Source of the DNA: Monoplex corrugatus
Taxonomy: Eukaryota > Mollusca > Gastropoda > Littorinimorpha > Ranellidae
Reading direction: 5' to 3'
NCBI GenBank assembly: GCA_030674185.1
Contig: CM060311.1
Location: 97,761,513 to 97,825,512 of the forward strand
Length of the DNA stretch: 64,000 nt
Below, in pieces: positions 48,401 to 61,000 of this stretch; the stretch's first letter is position 1, and each line of letters begins with the position of its first letter. The notes below the pieces were generated by a model. The model was not told the origin of the DNA and did not search any database. It saw nothing but the letters and a program-made list of their open reading frames with translations. A program made the position numbers and the translations under genes.

Positions 48401-49290
48401 CTGCAGATATACTGTTGTTTGGTCCTGTTTCAGATGTACTGTTCTTTGGTCCTGTTTCAGATGTACTGTTCTTTGGTCCTGCTTCAGATGTACTGTTCTT
48501 TGGTCCTGTTTCAGATGTACTGTTCTTTGGTCCTGCTTCAGATGTACTGTTCTTTGGTCCTGTTTCAGATGTACTGTTCTTTGGTCCTGTTTCAGATGTA
48601 CTGTTCTTTGGTCCTGCTTCAGATGTACTGTTCTTTGGTCCTGCTTCAGATATACTGTTGTTTGGTCCTGTTTCAGATGTACTGTTCTTTGGTCCTGTTT
48701 CAGATGTACTGTTCTTTGGTCCTGCTTCAGATGTACTGTTCTTTGGTCCTGTTTCAGATGTACTGTTCTTTGGTCCTGTTTCAGATGTACTGTTCTTTGG
48801 TCCTGCTTCAGATGTACTGTTCTTTGGTCCTGTTTCAGATGTACTGTTCTTTGGTCCTGTTTCAGATGTACTGTTCTTTGGTCCTGCTTCAGATGTACTG
48901 TTCTTTGGTCCTGCTTCAGATGTACTGTTCTTTGGTCCTGCTTCAGATGTACTGTTCTTTGGTCCTGCTTCAGATGTACTGTTCTTTGGTCCTGCTTCAG
49001 ATGTACTGTTCTTTGGTCCTGCTTCAGATGTACTGTTCTTTGGTCCTGCTTCAGATGTACTGTTCTTTGGTCCTGCTTCAGATGTACTGTTCTTTGGTCC
49101 TGTTTCAGATGGTTAAAACAGATATACTGTTCTTTGGTCCTGCTTCAGATGTACTGTTCTTTGGTCCTGTTTCAGATGGTTAAAACAGATATACTGTTCT
49201 TTGGTCCTGCTTCAGATGTACTGTTCTTTGGTCCTGCTTCAGATGGATAAAACACATATACTGTTCTTTGGTCCTGCTTCAGATGGATAA
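48401..49290. repeat. Minisatellite, 27-bp unit, about 32 copies
   Basis: The unit is TACTGTTCTTTGGTCCTGCT + TCAGATG, with GTTTCAG/GCTTCAG variants and a few end units carrying GGTTAAAACAGATA or GGATAAAACACATA. It starts about 100 bp upstream of the 48.3-kb exon acceptor. A 27-bp unit keeps frames open, giving spurious ORFs. Confidence 0.96.
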
Positions 49291-49299
49291 AATGGAAAA

Positions 49300-50465
49300 T
49301 GGAAATCAAAGAAACTGAATCCACACATTCCACACACTTTCTGCAGACTACACAATCCACATATGTATATATTCTGCAAACCAAAAGAAGCCTTGGGTTC
49401 AGCTACAATGACCTGACAATCCTCATAAAAAAACTACATTACAATAGGACCTTACTGGGTTTAGTAAAATTAACACATGAATAGACAAGATAGACAAGCT
49501 GTTAAGATAAATACACAAACACATGAACAAAAGAATGGTATGATTTGGGCATGCTTGAATTGCTGTGCTTTGGTGTATGGCTCTGCCTGCCTGCCTGCCT
49601 GCCTGTTTCACTAAAATGATAGGCCATGTTACAATCATTCAGTTGTCACTAAACTTTGCAACTATGATGCATATGCATCTGTTTTGTGAGAAAAAAAAAC
49701 CCCTACAAGCTGTGGTTTATCTTGTGAAATAGTTTTGTTAAATCAGTCCTGTTAAGACATCTCTCACCCTCCTCTTCTGGGCTCTACACGTACGGGATCA
49801 ACGTGTTTTCAGATATCTGTGAATATGCAAGTCCTCTAAACCAACACATACAACAACAAAAAAACACAAAAGAAAAAAGAAAGAAAGAAAAAGAAAGGAA
49901 AGTCTGAAAGGCATTTAGAAGAAACTATTTGTAGTCAACGTAGCAGAACAATTTCTACATTCTGGTACAGTGGAAGATAACCATTAAAACAGAACCGGGT
50001 AGCGAGACAAGGGTGGGTGCAGCAGCATCACCTGGCGGTGGACGTCTTTTCATGGATTTCTTGACCACCTAGTAGAGTATTTTGCAGTTAGTATGGTCTG
50101 TCACAATCACTGAGCTTAAGCACTAGCAAGACATGGCATGTTTGTCTATTAAAAGTGATCTGAATTAAAATCTCCAGTTCATTTCACATGGCTTTTATCC
50201 AGACTCCAGAACTGTTTTCACAGCCTTCAGTTTCCTTGTAATCTACATGTCTGTGAGGTGTGGACTGTGGACTGGAAAGGCAAACTCAATTGACCTTGGT
50301 TTACATGGTGCTTATTATGACATTTTAGAGAGGGACTGTTACCGGGTTCTTCTTCCATGAAAGCTGTTCTTTTGTAAAAGGAAACTGGTTTAGTTCTCTT
50401 AAAAAAGTTAGGTCAGTGAATTAAAAACATAACTGAATGTGAGACAAATCTTCATAAAATCCTAC
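49300..50465. other. Spacer between Mdm2 copies; possible 37-nt exon at 50032-50068
   Basis: Mostly unique, AT-rich sequence with a (CTGC)n patch near 49587. On the minus strand 50068-50032 is bounded by CTACTAG and CCAG|GTGATG and reads VVKKSMKRRPPP in one frame or GQEIHEKTSTA in another. The first frame is in phase with the end of copy B's last exon but not with 48303. The second would join 48303 in phase using the alternative acceptor but lacks an ATG. I treat it as unproven. Confidence 0.3.
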
Positions 50466-50599
50466 CCGTGACGGAACTTGTGGTGACAGACTGCTGGTTT
50501 CCATGTTCACCTGAAACATGGGAGCTGTTCCGTCAACTTCATCCCCGTACTCAATGTTCACTGCTGTTCTACAGCCACCCTGAGTTGGGCCTGATCCAT
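50466..50599 (-). CDS. Mdm2 copy B exon: linker
   Basis: 134 nt: (D)GSGPTQGGCRTAVNIEYGDE, VDGTAPMFQVNMETSSLSPQ, VPSR, ending phase 0 at CGG|GTAGGA. The core VNIEYGDEVDG.AP.FQVNMETS equals copy A. The RRRR run of copy A is replaced by GGCR, so the possible nuclear signal is lost. Confidence 0.85.
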
Positions 50600-53500
50600 C
50601 TGAAAACCAACCATACAGACTAGTTTGGGTTTTTTTACCGTGCGATACTGATAATCAGCACGTCATATTTCAACCATTTTTGACATTTCAACCATTTTTC
50701 AATCTGATACTGGAAACTATAAAATCTGAAGCAAAACCACATTTCTGGTTTTGGCTATGATAAATCAATGCTTCCCGTGAAATAGAGACAACAGACTGCA
50801 AGTCTGTTTCTGACAGAGAATATGTTGGCAGTAATAGCAGACTGACTTACTGTGTCCACATCTGACAAGTTCTCACCAACATCAGTGTCACTACACCTGA
50901 AAAATGCTCTGAACTGCACAATATCCAGACACAGCACTTCACAGGCCAACAGCTCCATGTAGACAGATTAAACAACTCAGCAAACTTGAGACCTATAATG
51001 GCGTCAGCATCAATTCCAATTTGCTTGGCGGGCCGCAGTAGCTCAGTTGGTTTGAGCATCAGATTCACATGCTAAAAAATGGTTGTGGGTTCGAATCCCA
51101 AGGTGCGCTACACTAAAACTGGCCTTCTCAATGCCCCATCTTAACATCACTGTTGTTCTGGTGGTGTCAGTGTAGGATTTGATAAGTCCCCCTTCCCCCA
51201 CTTCCCTGGGATGGTTATCCCCCGTCAGCCATTTCACCTGAGGTAGGTGTCAACGTAAAAAACTGAACCAAATCAATCAATCAAATCAATCTGCTTTGTG
51301 AGACTAACACCTTTATATCTCATATAATAATGACGGGACAGGTGAAGATTAGATGCATAGTAAATAATATTTATGTTCAATATTAGCTCTGTTTTATCAT
51401 CAATTTCTCCAGAATAATATGTAAGCTGATTGCTGAATGTATTCCACTAAAAACAGAAAACTGCCACAAAAATGAACTGATGCTACTGAATGACTCAACA
51501 ACAACAGTTAGCTCTTTCTGTTTACAAGTCCTGCGGAATAGCAAAGAGATGATATGACAGAGTGCAACACAGCTAGCTGCCAGTCTCTTCATCCATGTCT
51601 GACAGGACAAAAAGATACCTAAAAACAACAATGATATTCATATGAAAAAAAAATTGGTCATATACACCAGACAATAATGATGGTATCACAATCATTATAT
51701 TCCTGAGAGTAACACAATCATATTACGCAGACACTGATCTTCTCATGGCCTCTCTCTTACAAAATAATGAAAACTGCCAACGTACAAAGACACGGCTTTA
51801 ATTCTACACTGACAAGCATCTTGCCAATGACTACTGCCACCCTATAAAAGACATGGCTTTAATTCTACACTGACGTATCTTACCAACTCTAACACCACCT
51901 TCGCGGCTGGCTGGGCTTTTAACCGCATGAGTCACCTTGAACATGGTGGACTGTCTCATGAGAGATTCATCAAACCTGGAAAACTGGGCTGAGGGGTGGG
52001 GGAGGGGAGGGGTGGGGAGGGAAATGGTACGTATGAAACACTAAGCTGACACCACCAACCTGGTCTGAGCATTCAGACCTAAGGTGGACAGTGAACAGAC
52101 CACTTTCCTACCGCAAGCTGGGACTGAATTCAAAACACGACATCCAGTAAAACTGTGGTACCTTGTGAAGGTTGAACCCACTACCCCCTGTGCCATCAAT
52201 ATAACACTTTAAGTGACTGAACAAACGGGGGGAGGAGCAGGGAGGGAACACAGCAGCTCAGAATCAAGAACAGAGACATTAAAGCTATGTACCTCTGTCC
52301 CCACTGGTGGGAGGTGTTTGATGAAAGGTGCAGCTTGTGGACGGCCCTTGCTGCCTGGAACCTGTGATGTTTGTGCCATCCTGTCTGACACCTGTGGCGG
52401 CCACTCCTTCGTTTTGTGTGGAACTGGTCACAGTGGCTGTCACACAACTTCCATCCTGTGGGAACCGACACTTACATGTTACATATCATGCTATAATCCT
52501 AGCTACAAAAAGAAATGAGCGATTCGTAACAAATCACAGGCGATGTGATCAATCAGGAATCATACAACATTCAATATTGTATTCTAAAAACACAGAAACA
52601 AGCCATCAGGTCTGAATGTCTCACAGATTTGCTTCAGAAGACTGAGTAAACACACACACACACACACACACACGCACGCATGCACACACAATGCACACAT
52701 ACACACACACAAACATCCGTTATGTGACTATGATGCAGGTGTAACTTCATTACAGGTGTAGTTTCATACAGTGGAGGTCCAGACATAAGAGTTAAAGCCA
52801 CAACAACAACACACACACACACACACACACACTGATACACACACACACACTGACACACACACACACACACAAACACACTAACATACACTAACACTGACAC
52901 ACAACACACAAACACTGACACACACACACATAAACACACACACACTAACACTGACACACAAACACACACTAAAACTGACACACAAACACACACACATATA
53001 AACCCATACACACACACACACACACACTAAAACTGACACACACACAAACACACACACACTAAAACTGACACACAAACATATAAACACACACACACACACA
53101 CACTAAAACTGACACACACACACACACACTAAAACTGACACACAAAACACACACACATATAAACACACACATATAAACACACACACATATAAATACATAC
53201 ACACACACACACACACACACATACGCACACACACACACACACAAACACCAAAACCCACTATCCCAAAACAGACACAAAACTGCACACACTACCTGCGTAA
53301 AAGAAGTGGTACTAGCAGCACCAGAGGAATTGGTGGCTTTCTTCACAAGCTGCCTTCTAATGCGAATGCAGGAGTCAGACACAGGAAAAGTGTGTTTGGA
53401 GAACAGTGATCTGTAACGTACACCACAGCAACATCAAGTAAAATACACAAACATTAAAATTCTCCAAACCACATCTATGTTATTCAAGTTCTTTCCTATG

Positions 53501-54877
53501 TAAATTCTAATGATTTTACAGTACAGGCCACTGATAACCCCAATTTCAGTTGGCTGAGGAATGCACCACTGTATACAGATAACTACATACATGTCACACG
53601 ATTTCTGCCAAAAAAAACCTGCCTGACTAACGAGACAATATTAACTAATTCAAATACCTGACATGCGCATAAAACTTTGTGCACCTCAAGACACAATGCT
53701 AAGCATTAACAAACGTGGAACAACACTGTCCAGTCTTTGTCTCCCTCATCCTAAGATGGATAAGGTGATGGAGCAACACAGATAAGAAATAAACATATAT
53801 ATATGTGACCAAATGTATAAAAGAAGATTGTAAAATGACGCACTGGTGACACGTACAGATCATGACTGTTACATCTTCGGACAACCAATTTCACACTATG
53901 CTACGTATTTGCAATCCACTTAATGCCTACCCTTCAGGAAATTAAACTTAGAACACTTAATGCCCACAAAATGACCAAATGCACAGAACTAAGCTGAAAC
54001 TCAGCCCTGTAGGCATAAGGATACTGGGAAATCAAATGGTAGAGACGTCAGTCCTGTAGCCATAAGGATACTGGGAAATCAAATGGCAGAGACATCAGCC
54101 TGTAGCCATAAGGTTACTGGGAAATCAAATGGCAGAGACATCAGCCCTGTAGGCATAAGTTACTGGGAAATCAAATGGCAGAGACATCAGCCTGTAGGCA
54201 TAAGGTTACTGGGAAATCAAATGGCAGAGACGTCAGTCCTGTAGCCATAAGGTTACTGGGAAATCAAATGGCAGAGACGTCAGTCCTGTAGCCATAAGGT
54301 TACTGGGAAATCAAATGGCAGAGACATCAGTACTATCTGGCCAGCTGAGGATAGTATCCATTCCTGTGTCTTGCTGCTTTTCTTTCTCTTACCTGTAACA
54401 AGGTCAGGTACCAAAAGCACAACTGTGTAAGCTGAAGGCAGCGCTACAGCTCTGGGTCATGTTCTGATCTATTCTTTAATTCTGTGCAAACCAAGTTTGA
54501 CTGGAAGGTAAACATTCTGCCACTTCACTATCCAAGTCTCTCTACTTACACTGATGGTAAATTAAAAATTCTGTTAAATCTCGCTGTTAATTTATATTCA
54601 ACAAGTGGTGCAAATATCACAACTAACATAACTAATGACTTCACAGACATATATTCCACAATATCTGATGTTCATGCAAACTTCCCAGTTGTACATTAGT
54701 CATATCTGAAACTCCACCGAAGACAGAAATGGTGTCAACTTACACAGCGTTATTGATGGTGAAGTGGTCAACACCAAACACACGGCCCAGCTTGTCCTGT
54801 CCGCAGTGCACCACACGGGGGTCCGTCTGGTCAAACAGCTGGTGATTCCTGATGTAGTTCTTCATGTGATGAATTAT
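50466..54877 (-). CDS. Partial second copy of the Mdm2 5' half (copy B), four exons
   Basis: Exons 54877-54744, 53410-53293, 52455-52293 and 50599-50466 match copy A's 45.1-, 43.5-, 40.9- and 37.6-kb exons in order, length class and phase. All are open and have canonical splice sites. No acidic, zinc-finger or RING exon follows before copy A starts at 48303. The last exon ends in phase 0 and copy A's first visible exon begins in phase 0, so read-through splicing would give a protein with two SWIB modules. It could also be a truncated paralogue ending within 48.3-50.5 kb. The matching 75-nt exon would lie beyond 64 kb or is lost. Confidence 0.8.
51031..51290 (+). mobile_element. tRNA-derived SINE with (AATC)n tail
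   Basis: The head GCAGTAGCTCAGTTGGTTTG has a perfect A-box (TAGCTCAGTTGG) and is followed by GTGGGTTCGAATCCC with a perfect B-box. A ~150-bp body ends in CAATCAATCAAATCAATC. It lies antisense in a copy B intron. The head differs from the SINE at 36566. Confidence 0.8.
52293..52455 (-). CDS. Mdm2 copy B exon: Ser/Thr-rich linker
   Basis: 163 nt: DGSCVTATVTSSTQNEGVAA, TGVRQDGTNITGSRQQGPST, SCTFHQTPPTSGDR-G. Same length and phase as 40827-40989. Acceptor GGTTCCCACAG, donor AGAG|GTACAT. Seventeen of 55 residues differ from copy A with no stop or indel. Confidence 0.85.
52645..53262. repeat. (AC)n-rich low-complexity tracts
   Basis: AC runs at about 52650-52710 and 52805-53262, mixed with ACTGACACAC, ACTAAAACTGACACAC and ACATATAAAC variants, forming an irregular higher-order array next to the 53.3-kb exon donor. 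Confidence 0.92.
53293..53410 (-). CDS. Mdm2 copy B exon: end of SWIB domain and linker
   Basis: 118 nt: (V)SLFSKHTFPVSDSCIRIRRQ, LVKKATNSSGAASTTSFTQ, ending phase 0. SLF.KHT.PV.DS matches copy A; the second half is quite different and one codon longer. Acceptor GTGTACGTTACAG, donor CGCAG|GTAGTG. Confidence 0.85.
53985..54335. repeat. Minisatellite, ~47-bp unit, about 7 copies
   Basis: The unit is TCAAATGGCAGAGACGTCAG + TCCTGTAGCCATAAGGTTAC + TGGGAAA, with CATCAGCCTGTAGGC variants. It lies in the copy B SWIB intron. Confidence 0.92.
54744..54877 (-). CDS. Mdm2 copy B exon: core of SWIB/p53-binding domain
   Basis: 134 nt: IIHHMKNYIRNHQLFDQTDP, RVVHCGQDKLGRVFGVDHFT, INNA + split Val. It differs from copy A at four bases, all transitions and all amino-acid changing (R/H, M/T, E/G, D/N). 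Acceptor TTCTGTTGTACAG, donor TGT|GTAAGT. About 30 bp of flanking intron on the acceptor side is also nearly identical to copy A. Confidence 0.92.
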
Positions 54878-55069
54878 CTGTACAACAGAACAACATCTGT
54901 CATACTCCTCCAACATAAATGGACGATGGACAAGAGACTTTCACCCACTCCATTACAATTTCAGATGCTGTCTGGGTGCTAATCTTTTGAATGAGACAAT
55001 AAAATGACATCCCATGCGCAGCATGCACTTTGCACACATAACCATAAAAAAATCCATTCTCATGGTTAT

Positions 55070-58000
55070 TATTGTTGTTATCGTTACTGTTGTTTAAAGC
55101 CCAGCCGACTGCACAGAGCCATGTCAGTGCCACAACCATCTCACAAAGTACACCATACATCACACAGAGCCATGTCAGTGTTACAACCATCTCACAGTGT
55201 ACACCATACATCACACAGAGCCATGTCAGTGTTACAAACATCTCACAAAGTACACCATACATCACACAGAGCCATGTCAGTGCCACAACCATCTCACAAA
55301 GTACACCATACATCACACAGAGCCATGTCAGTGTTACAACCATCTCACAGTGTACACCATACATCACACAGAGCCATGTCAGTGCCACAACCATCTCACA
55401 GTGTACACCATACATCACACAGAGCCATTAGTGTCCCCCCCCCACCAGTGCTACAACCATCTCACAAAGTACACCATACATCACACAGAGCCATGTCAGT
55501 GTTACAACCATCTCACAAAGTACACCATACATCACACAGAGCCATGTCAGTGTTACAAACCATCTCACAAAGTACACCATACATCACACAGAGCCATGTC
55601 AGTGTACAACCATCTCACATGTACACCATACATCACACAGAGCCATGTCAGTGCTACAACCATCTCACAAAGTACACCATACATCACACAGAGCCATGTC
55701 AGTGCTTACAACCATCTCACAAAGTACACCATACATCACACAGAGCCATGTCAGTGTTACAACCATCTCACAAAGTACACCATACATCACACAGAGCCAT
55801 GTCAGTGTTACAACCATCTCACAGTGTACACCATACATCACACAGAGCCATGTCAGTGCCACAACCATCTCACAGTGTACACCATACATCACACAGAGCC
55901 ATGTCAGTGTACAACCATCTCACAAAGTACACCATACATCACACAGAGCCATGTCAGTGTTACAACCATCTCACAAAGTACACCATACATCACACAGAGC
56001 CATGTCAGTGTTACAACATCTCACAAGTACACCATACACCACACAGAGCCATGTCAGTGTTACAACCATCTCACATGTACACCATACATCACACAGAGCC
56101 ATGTCAGTGTACAAACCATCTCACAAAGTACACCATACATCACACAGAGCCATGTCAGTGTTACAACCATCTCACATGTACACCATACATCACACAGAGC
56201 CATGTCAGTGTTACAACCATCTCACAAGTACACCATACATCACACAGAGCCATGTCAGTGTTACAACCATCTCACAGTGTACACCATACATCACACAGAG
56301 CCATGTCAGTGTTACAACCATCTCACAAAGTACACCATACATCACACAGAGCCATGTCAGTGTTACAAACATCTCACAAAGTACACCATACATCACACAG
56401 AGCCATGTCAGTGTTACAAACCATCTCACAAGTACACCATACATCACACAGAGCATGTCAGTGTACATACCATCTCACAAAGTACGTACACCATACATCA
56501 CACAGAGCCATGTCAGTGTACAAACCATCTCACAGTGTACACCATACATCACACACGAGCCTGTCAGTGTACAACCATCTCACAATAGTACACCATACAT
56601 CACACAGAGCCATGTCAGTGTTACAACCATCTCACAAGTACACCATACATCAACAGAGCCATGTCAGTGCCACAAACCATCTCACATAAGTACACCATAC
56701 ATCACACAGAGCCATGTCAGTGTTTACAACCATCTCACAGTGTACACCATACATCACACCCCCAACCATCTCCAAGTGTACACCATACAATCACACAGAG
56801 CCATGTCAGTGTTACAACAATCTCACAGTGACACCATACATCACACAGAGCCATGTCAGTGTTACAACCATCTCACAAGTACACCATACATCACACAGAG
56901 CCATGTCAGTGTTACAAACCATCTCACAAGTACATCCAGTACATCATCACCGAGCCATGTCAGTGCTACAACCATCTCACATGTACACATACATCACACA
57001 GAGCCATGTCAGTGTTACAACCATCTCACAAAGTACACCATACATCACACAGAGCCATGTCAGTGTTACAAACCATCTCACAAGGGTACACACCATACAT
57101 CTACACCAGAGCCATGTCAGTGTTACAACCATCTCACAATGTACACCAACATCACACAGAGCCATGTCAGTGTTACAACCATCTCACAATGTACTCCATA
57201 CATCACACAGAGCCATGTCAGTGTTACAACATCTCACAAAGTACACCATACATCACACAGAGCCATGTCAGTGTTACAACCATCTCACAAATTTACACCA
57301 TACATCACACAGAGCCATGTCAGTGTTACAACCTCTCACATGTACACCATACATCACACAGAGCCATGTCAGTGTTCAAACCATCTCACAAGTTAAACAT
57401 ACTCACACAGAGCCATGTCAGTGTTACAACCATCTCACAAGTACACCATACATCAAACACGAGCCATGTCAGTTTCAACCATCTCACAAAGTACACCCTA
57501 CATCACACAGAGCCATGTCAGTGTTACAAACCATCTCACAAGTTACCACCATACATACACACAGAGCCATGTCAGTGTTACAACCATCTCACAGTGTACA
57601 CCATAACATCACACAGAGCCATGTCAGTGTTACAACCATCTCACAAAGTACACCATACATCACACAGAGCCATGTCAGTGTTACAACCATCTCACAGTGT
57701 ACACCAACATCACACGAGCCATGTCAGTGTTAAAACCATCTCACAATGTACAACCATACATCACACAGAGCCATTGTCAGTGTTACAACATCATCAGTAC
57801 ACCACTCACACGACCTTCATGTACACATCTCCAGTCACACATCACAGAGCCAGCTTCAACCACCAGTACACCTACATCACACAGAGCCATGTCAGTCAAA
57901 CACCACAAAGTAACCATCATCACACAGGCCAGTCAGGTACAACATCCACAGTACACCATACATCACAAGGCATGTCAGTGTCACATCTCACAAAGTCACC

Positions 58001-61000
58001 AACATCACCAGAGCCATGTCATGTACACCATTACAAGTACACCATAATCACACAGAGCCATGCAGGCAAACCATCTCACAGACACCATACACACACAGAG
58101 CCATGCAGTACAACCATCAGTGCCCATACATCACCAGAGCCATGCAGTGACACATCCACATGTCCCATACATCACGGCCATGTCAGTGACAAACTCACAA
58201 AGTACACCATACCACACAGAGCCATGCGGTACAACCTCTCACAGTACACCAACATCACACAGAGCCAGTCAGTTACAACCATCAGTCACCATCACACACA
58301 GAGCCATGTAGTACAACATCCAAGTACACCAACATCACACAAGCCAGTCAGTGTACAACCATTCACAAGTACACATACATCACACGAGCTTCATGTTCAC
58401 CATCTCACAGGTACACCAACATCACACAGAGCCTGTCAGTGTACAACCATCTACGTACACCATAATCACACAGAGCCATGTCAGTGTTAAACCATCTAAG
58501 TACACCATACATCACACAGAGCCATGTCAGTGTCAACCATTCACAGTACACCATACATCACACAGAGCCATGTCAGTGTTACAACCATCCAAAGTACACC
58601 ATACTCACACAGAGCCATGTCAGTGTTACAACCATCTCACAGTACACCATACATCACCAGAGCCATGTCAGTGACACCATCTCACAGGTACACCATACAT
58701 CACACAGAGCATGTCGTGTCAACCATTCACAAGTTACACATACATCACACAGGCCTGTCAGTGTACAACCATTCACAGTACACCATACATCACACAGAGC
58801 CATGTCAGTGTTACAACATCTCACAAGTACACCATACATCACACAGAGCCATGTCAGTGTACAACCATCTCACAGTACACCATACATCACACAGAGCCAT
58901 GTCAGTGTACAACATCTCACAAGTACACCATACATCACACAGAGCCATGTCAGTGTACAACATCTCACAAAGTACACCATACATCACACAGAGCCATGTC
59001 GTGTACAACCTCTCACAAAGTACACCATACCACACGAGCATGTCAGTTACACTCAATCAATACATCAACGAGCCATGTCGTGACAACCATCTCACAGGTA
59101 CACCATACATCACACAGAGCCATGTCAGTGTACAACCATCTCACAAGTACACCATACATCCACAGAGCCATGTCAGTGTTACAACCATCTCACAAAGTAC
59201 ACCATACATCACCAGAGCCATGTCAGTGTTACAACATCACAAAGTACACCATACACACACAGAGCCATGTCAGTGTTACAACATCTCACAAGTACACCAT
59301 ACATCAACAGAGCCATGTCAGTGTACAACCATCTCACAAGTACACCATACATCACACAGAGCCATGTCAGTGTTACAACCATCTCACAGTACACCATAAT
59401 CACACAGAGCCATGTCAGTGTACAACCATCTCACATGTACACCATACATCACACAGAGCCATGTCAGTGTTACAACATCTCACAGTACACATACATCACA
59501 CAGAGCCATGTCAGTGTACAACCATCCACAAGTTACACCATACATCCACAGAGCCATGTCAGTGTTACAACCATCTCACAGGTACACCATACATCACACA
59601 GAGCCATGTCAGTGACAACCATCTCACAAGTACACCATACATCACACAGAGCCATGTCAGTGTTACAACCATCTCACAGTGTACACCATACATCAACAGA
59701 GCCATGTCAGTGTACAACCATTCACAAAGTAACCATACATCACACGAGCCATGTCAGTGTACAACATCTCACAGTACACCATACATCACACAGAGCCATG
59801 TCAGTGTTACAACTCTCACAAAAGGTACACCATTACATTCACACAGAGCCATGTCATGTTACAACATCTCACAAAGTACACCATACATCACACAGAGCCA
59901 TGTCAGTGTTACAACCATCTCACAGTACACCATACATCACACAGAGCCATGTCAGTGTACAACCATCTCACAGGTACCCATACATCACACAGAGCCATGT
60001 CGTGTTACAACATCTCACAGTACCATACATCACACAGAGCCATGTCAGTGTTACAACATCTCACAGGTACACCATCATCACACAGAGCCATGTCAGTTTA
60101 CAACCATCTCACAGTACACCATACATCACACAGAGCCTGTCAGTGTTACAACATCTCACAGGTACACCATACTCACACGAGCCATGTCAGTGTACAACCA
60201 TCTCACAAAGTACACCATACATCACACAGAGCCATGTCAGTGCAAACCATCTCACAAGTACACCATACATCACACAGAGCCATGTCAGTGTTACAACTCT
60301 CACAGTACATCACAACGGCGTCAGTGTACAACCATCTATTACACCTACATCACACGAGCCATGTCGTGTTACAACATTCACAGTACACCTCATCACCAGA
60401 GCCATGTCAGTGTACAACCATCTACAAAGTACACCATACATCACACGAGCCATGTCAGTGTTACAACCATCTCCAGTACACCATACATCACACAGAGCCA
60501 GTCAGTGTACAACCATCTCAAGTTACACCATACATCACACAGAGCATGTCAGTGTTAAACATCTCACGTACACATACATCCAGACCATGTCAGTGCACAA
60601 CATCTCAAAAGTACACATACATCACACAGAGCCAGTCAGTGTTACAACATCTACAGTAACCATACATCACACAGAGCCATGTCAGTGTTACAACCATCTC
60701 ACAAAGTACACCATACATCACACAGAGCCATGTCAGTGTACAACCATTCACAAAGTACCACTCAACAGAGCCATGTCATGTTAAACCATCTCACATGTAC
60801 ACCATACTCACACAGAGCCATGTCGGTACAACCATCTCACAGTACACCATACATCACACAGAGCCATGTCAGTGTACAACCATCTCACAAAGTACACCAT
60901 ACACACACAGAGCCATTCAGTGTTACACCATTCACAGTGTCACCATACATCACACAGAGCATGTCATGTTACAACCATCTCACAAGTATACACATACTTC

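Noticed and set aside
48415..49183. ORFs of 233-254 codons over the 27-bp array
   Set aside because: Two overlapping frames are open at once; the unit length is divisible by three and there is no gene context.
50032..50068. Linking exon between Mdm2 copy B and copy A
   Set aside because: It has splice-like borders, but in the frame continuing from copy B it leaves one base, which does not match either acceptor of the 48.3-kb exon. Kept only as an unproven possibility.
50466..54877. Copy B as a falsely duplicated haplotype in the assembly
   Set aside because: Exons other than the SWIB core differ by about 30% of residues and introns carry different arrays and insertions, far too much for allelic variants.
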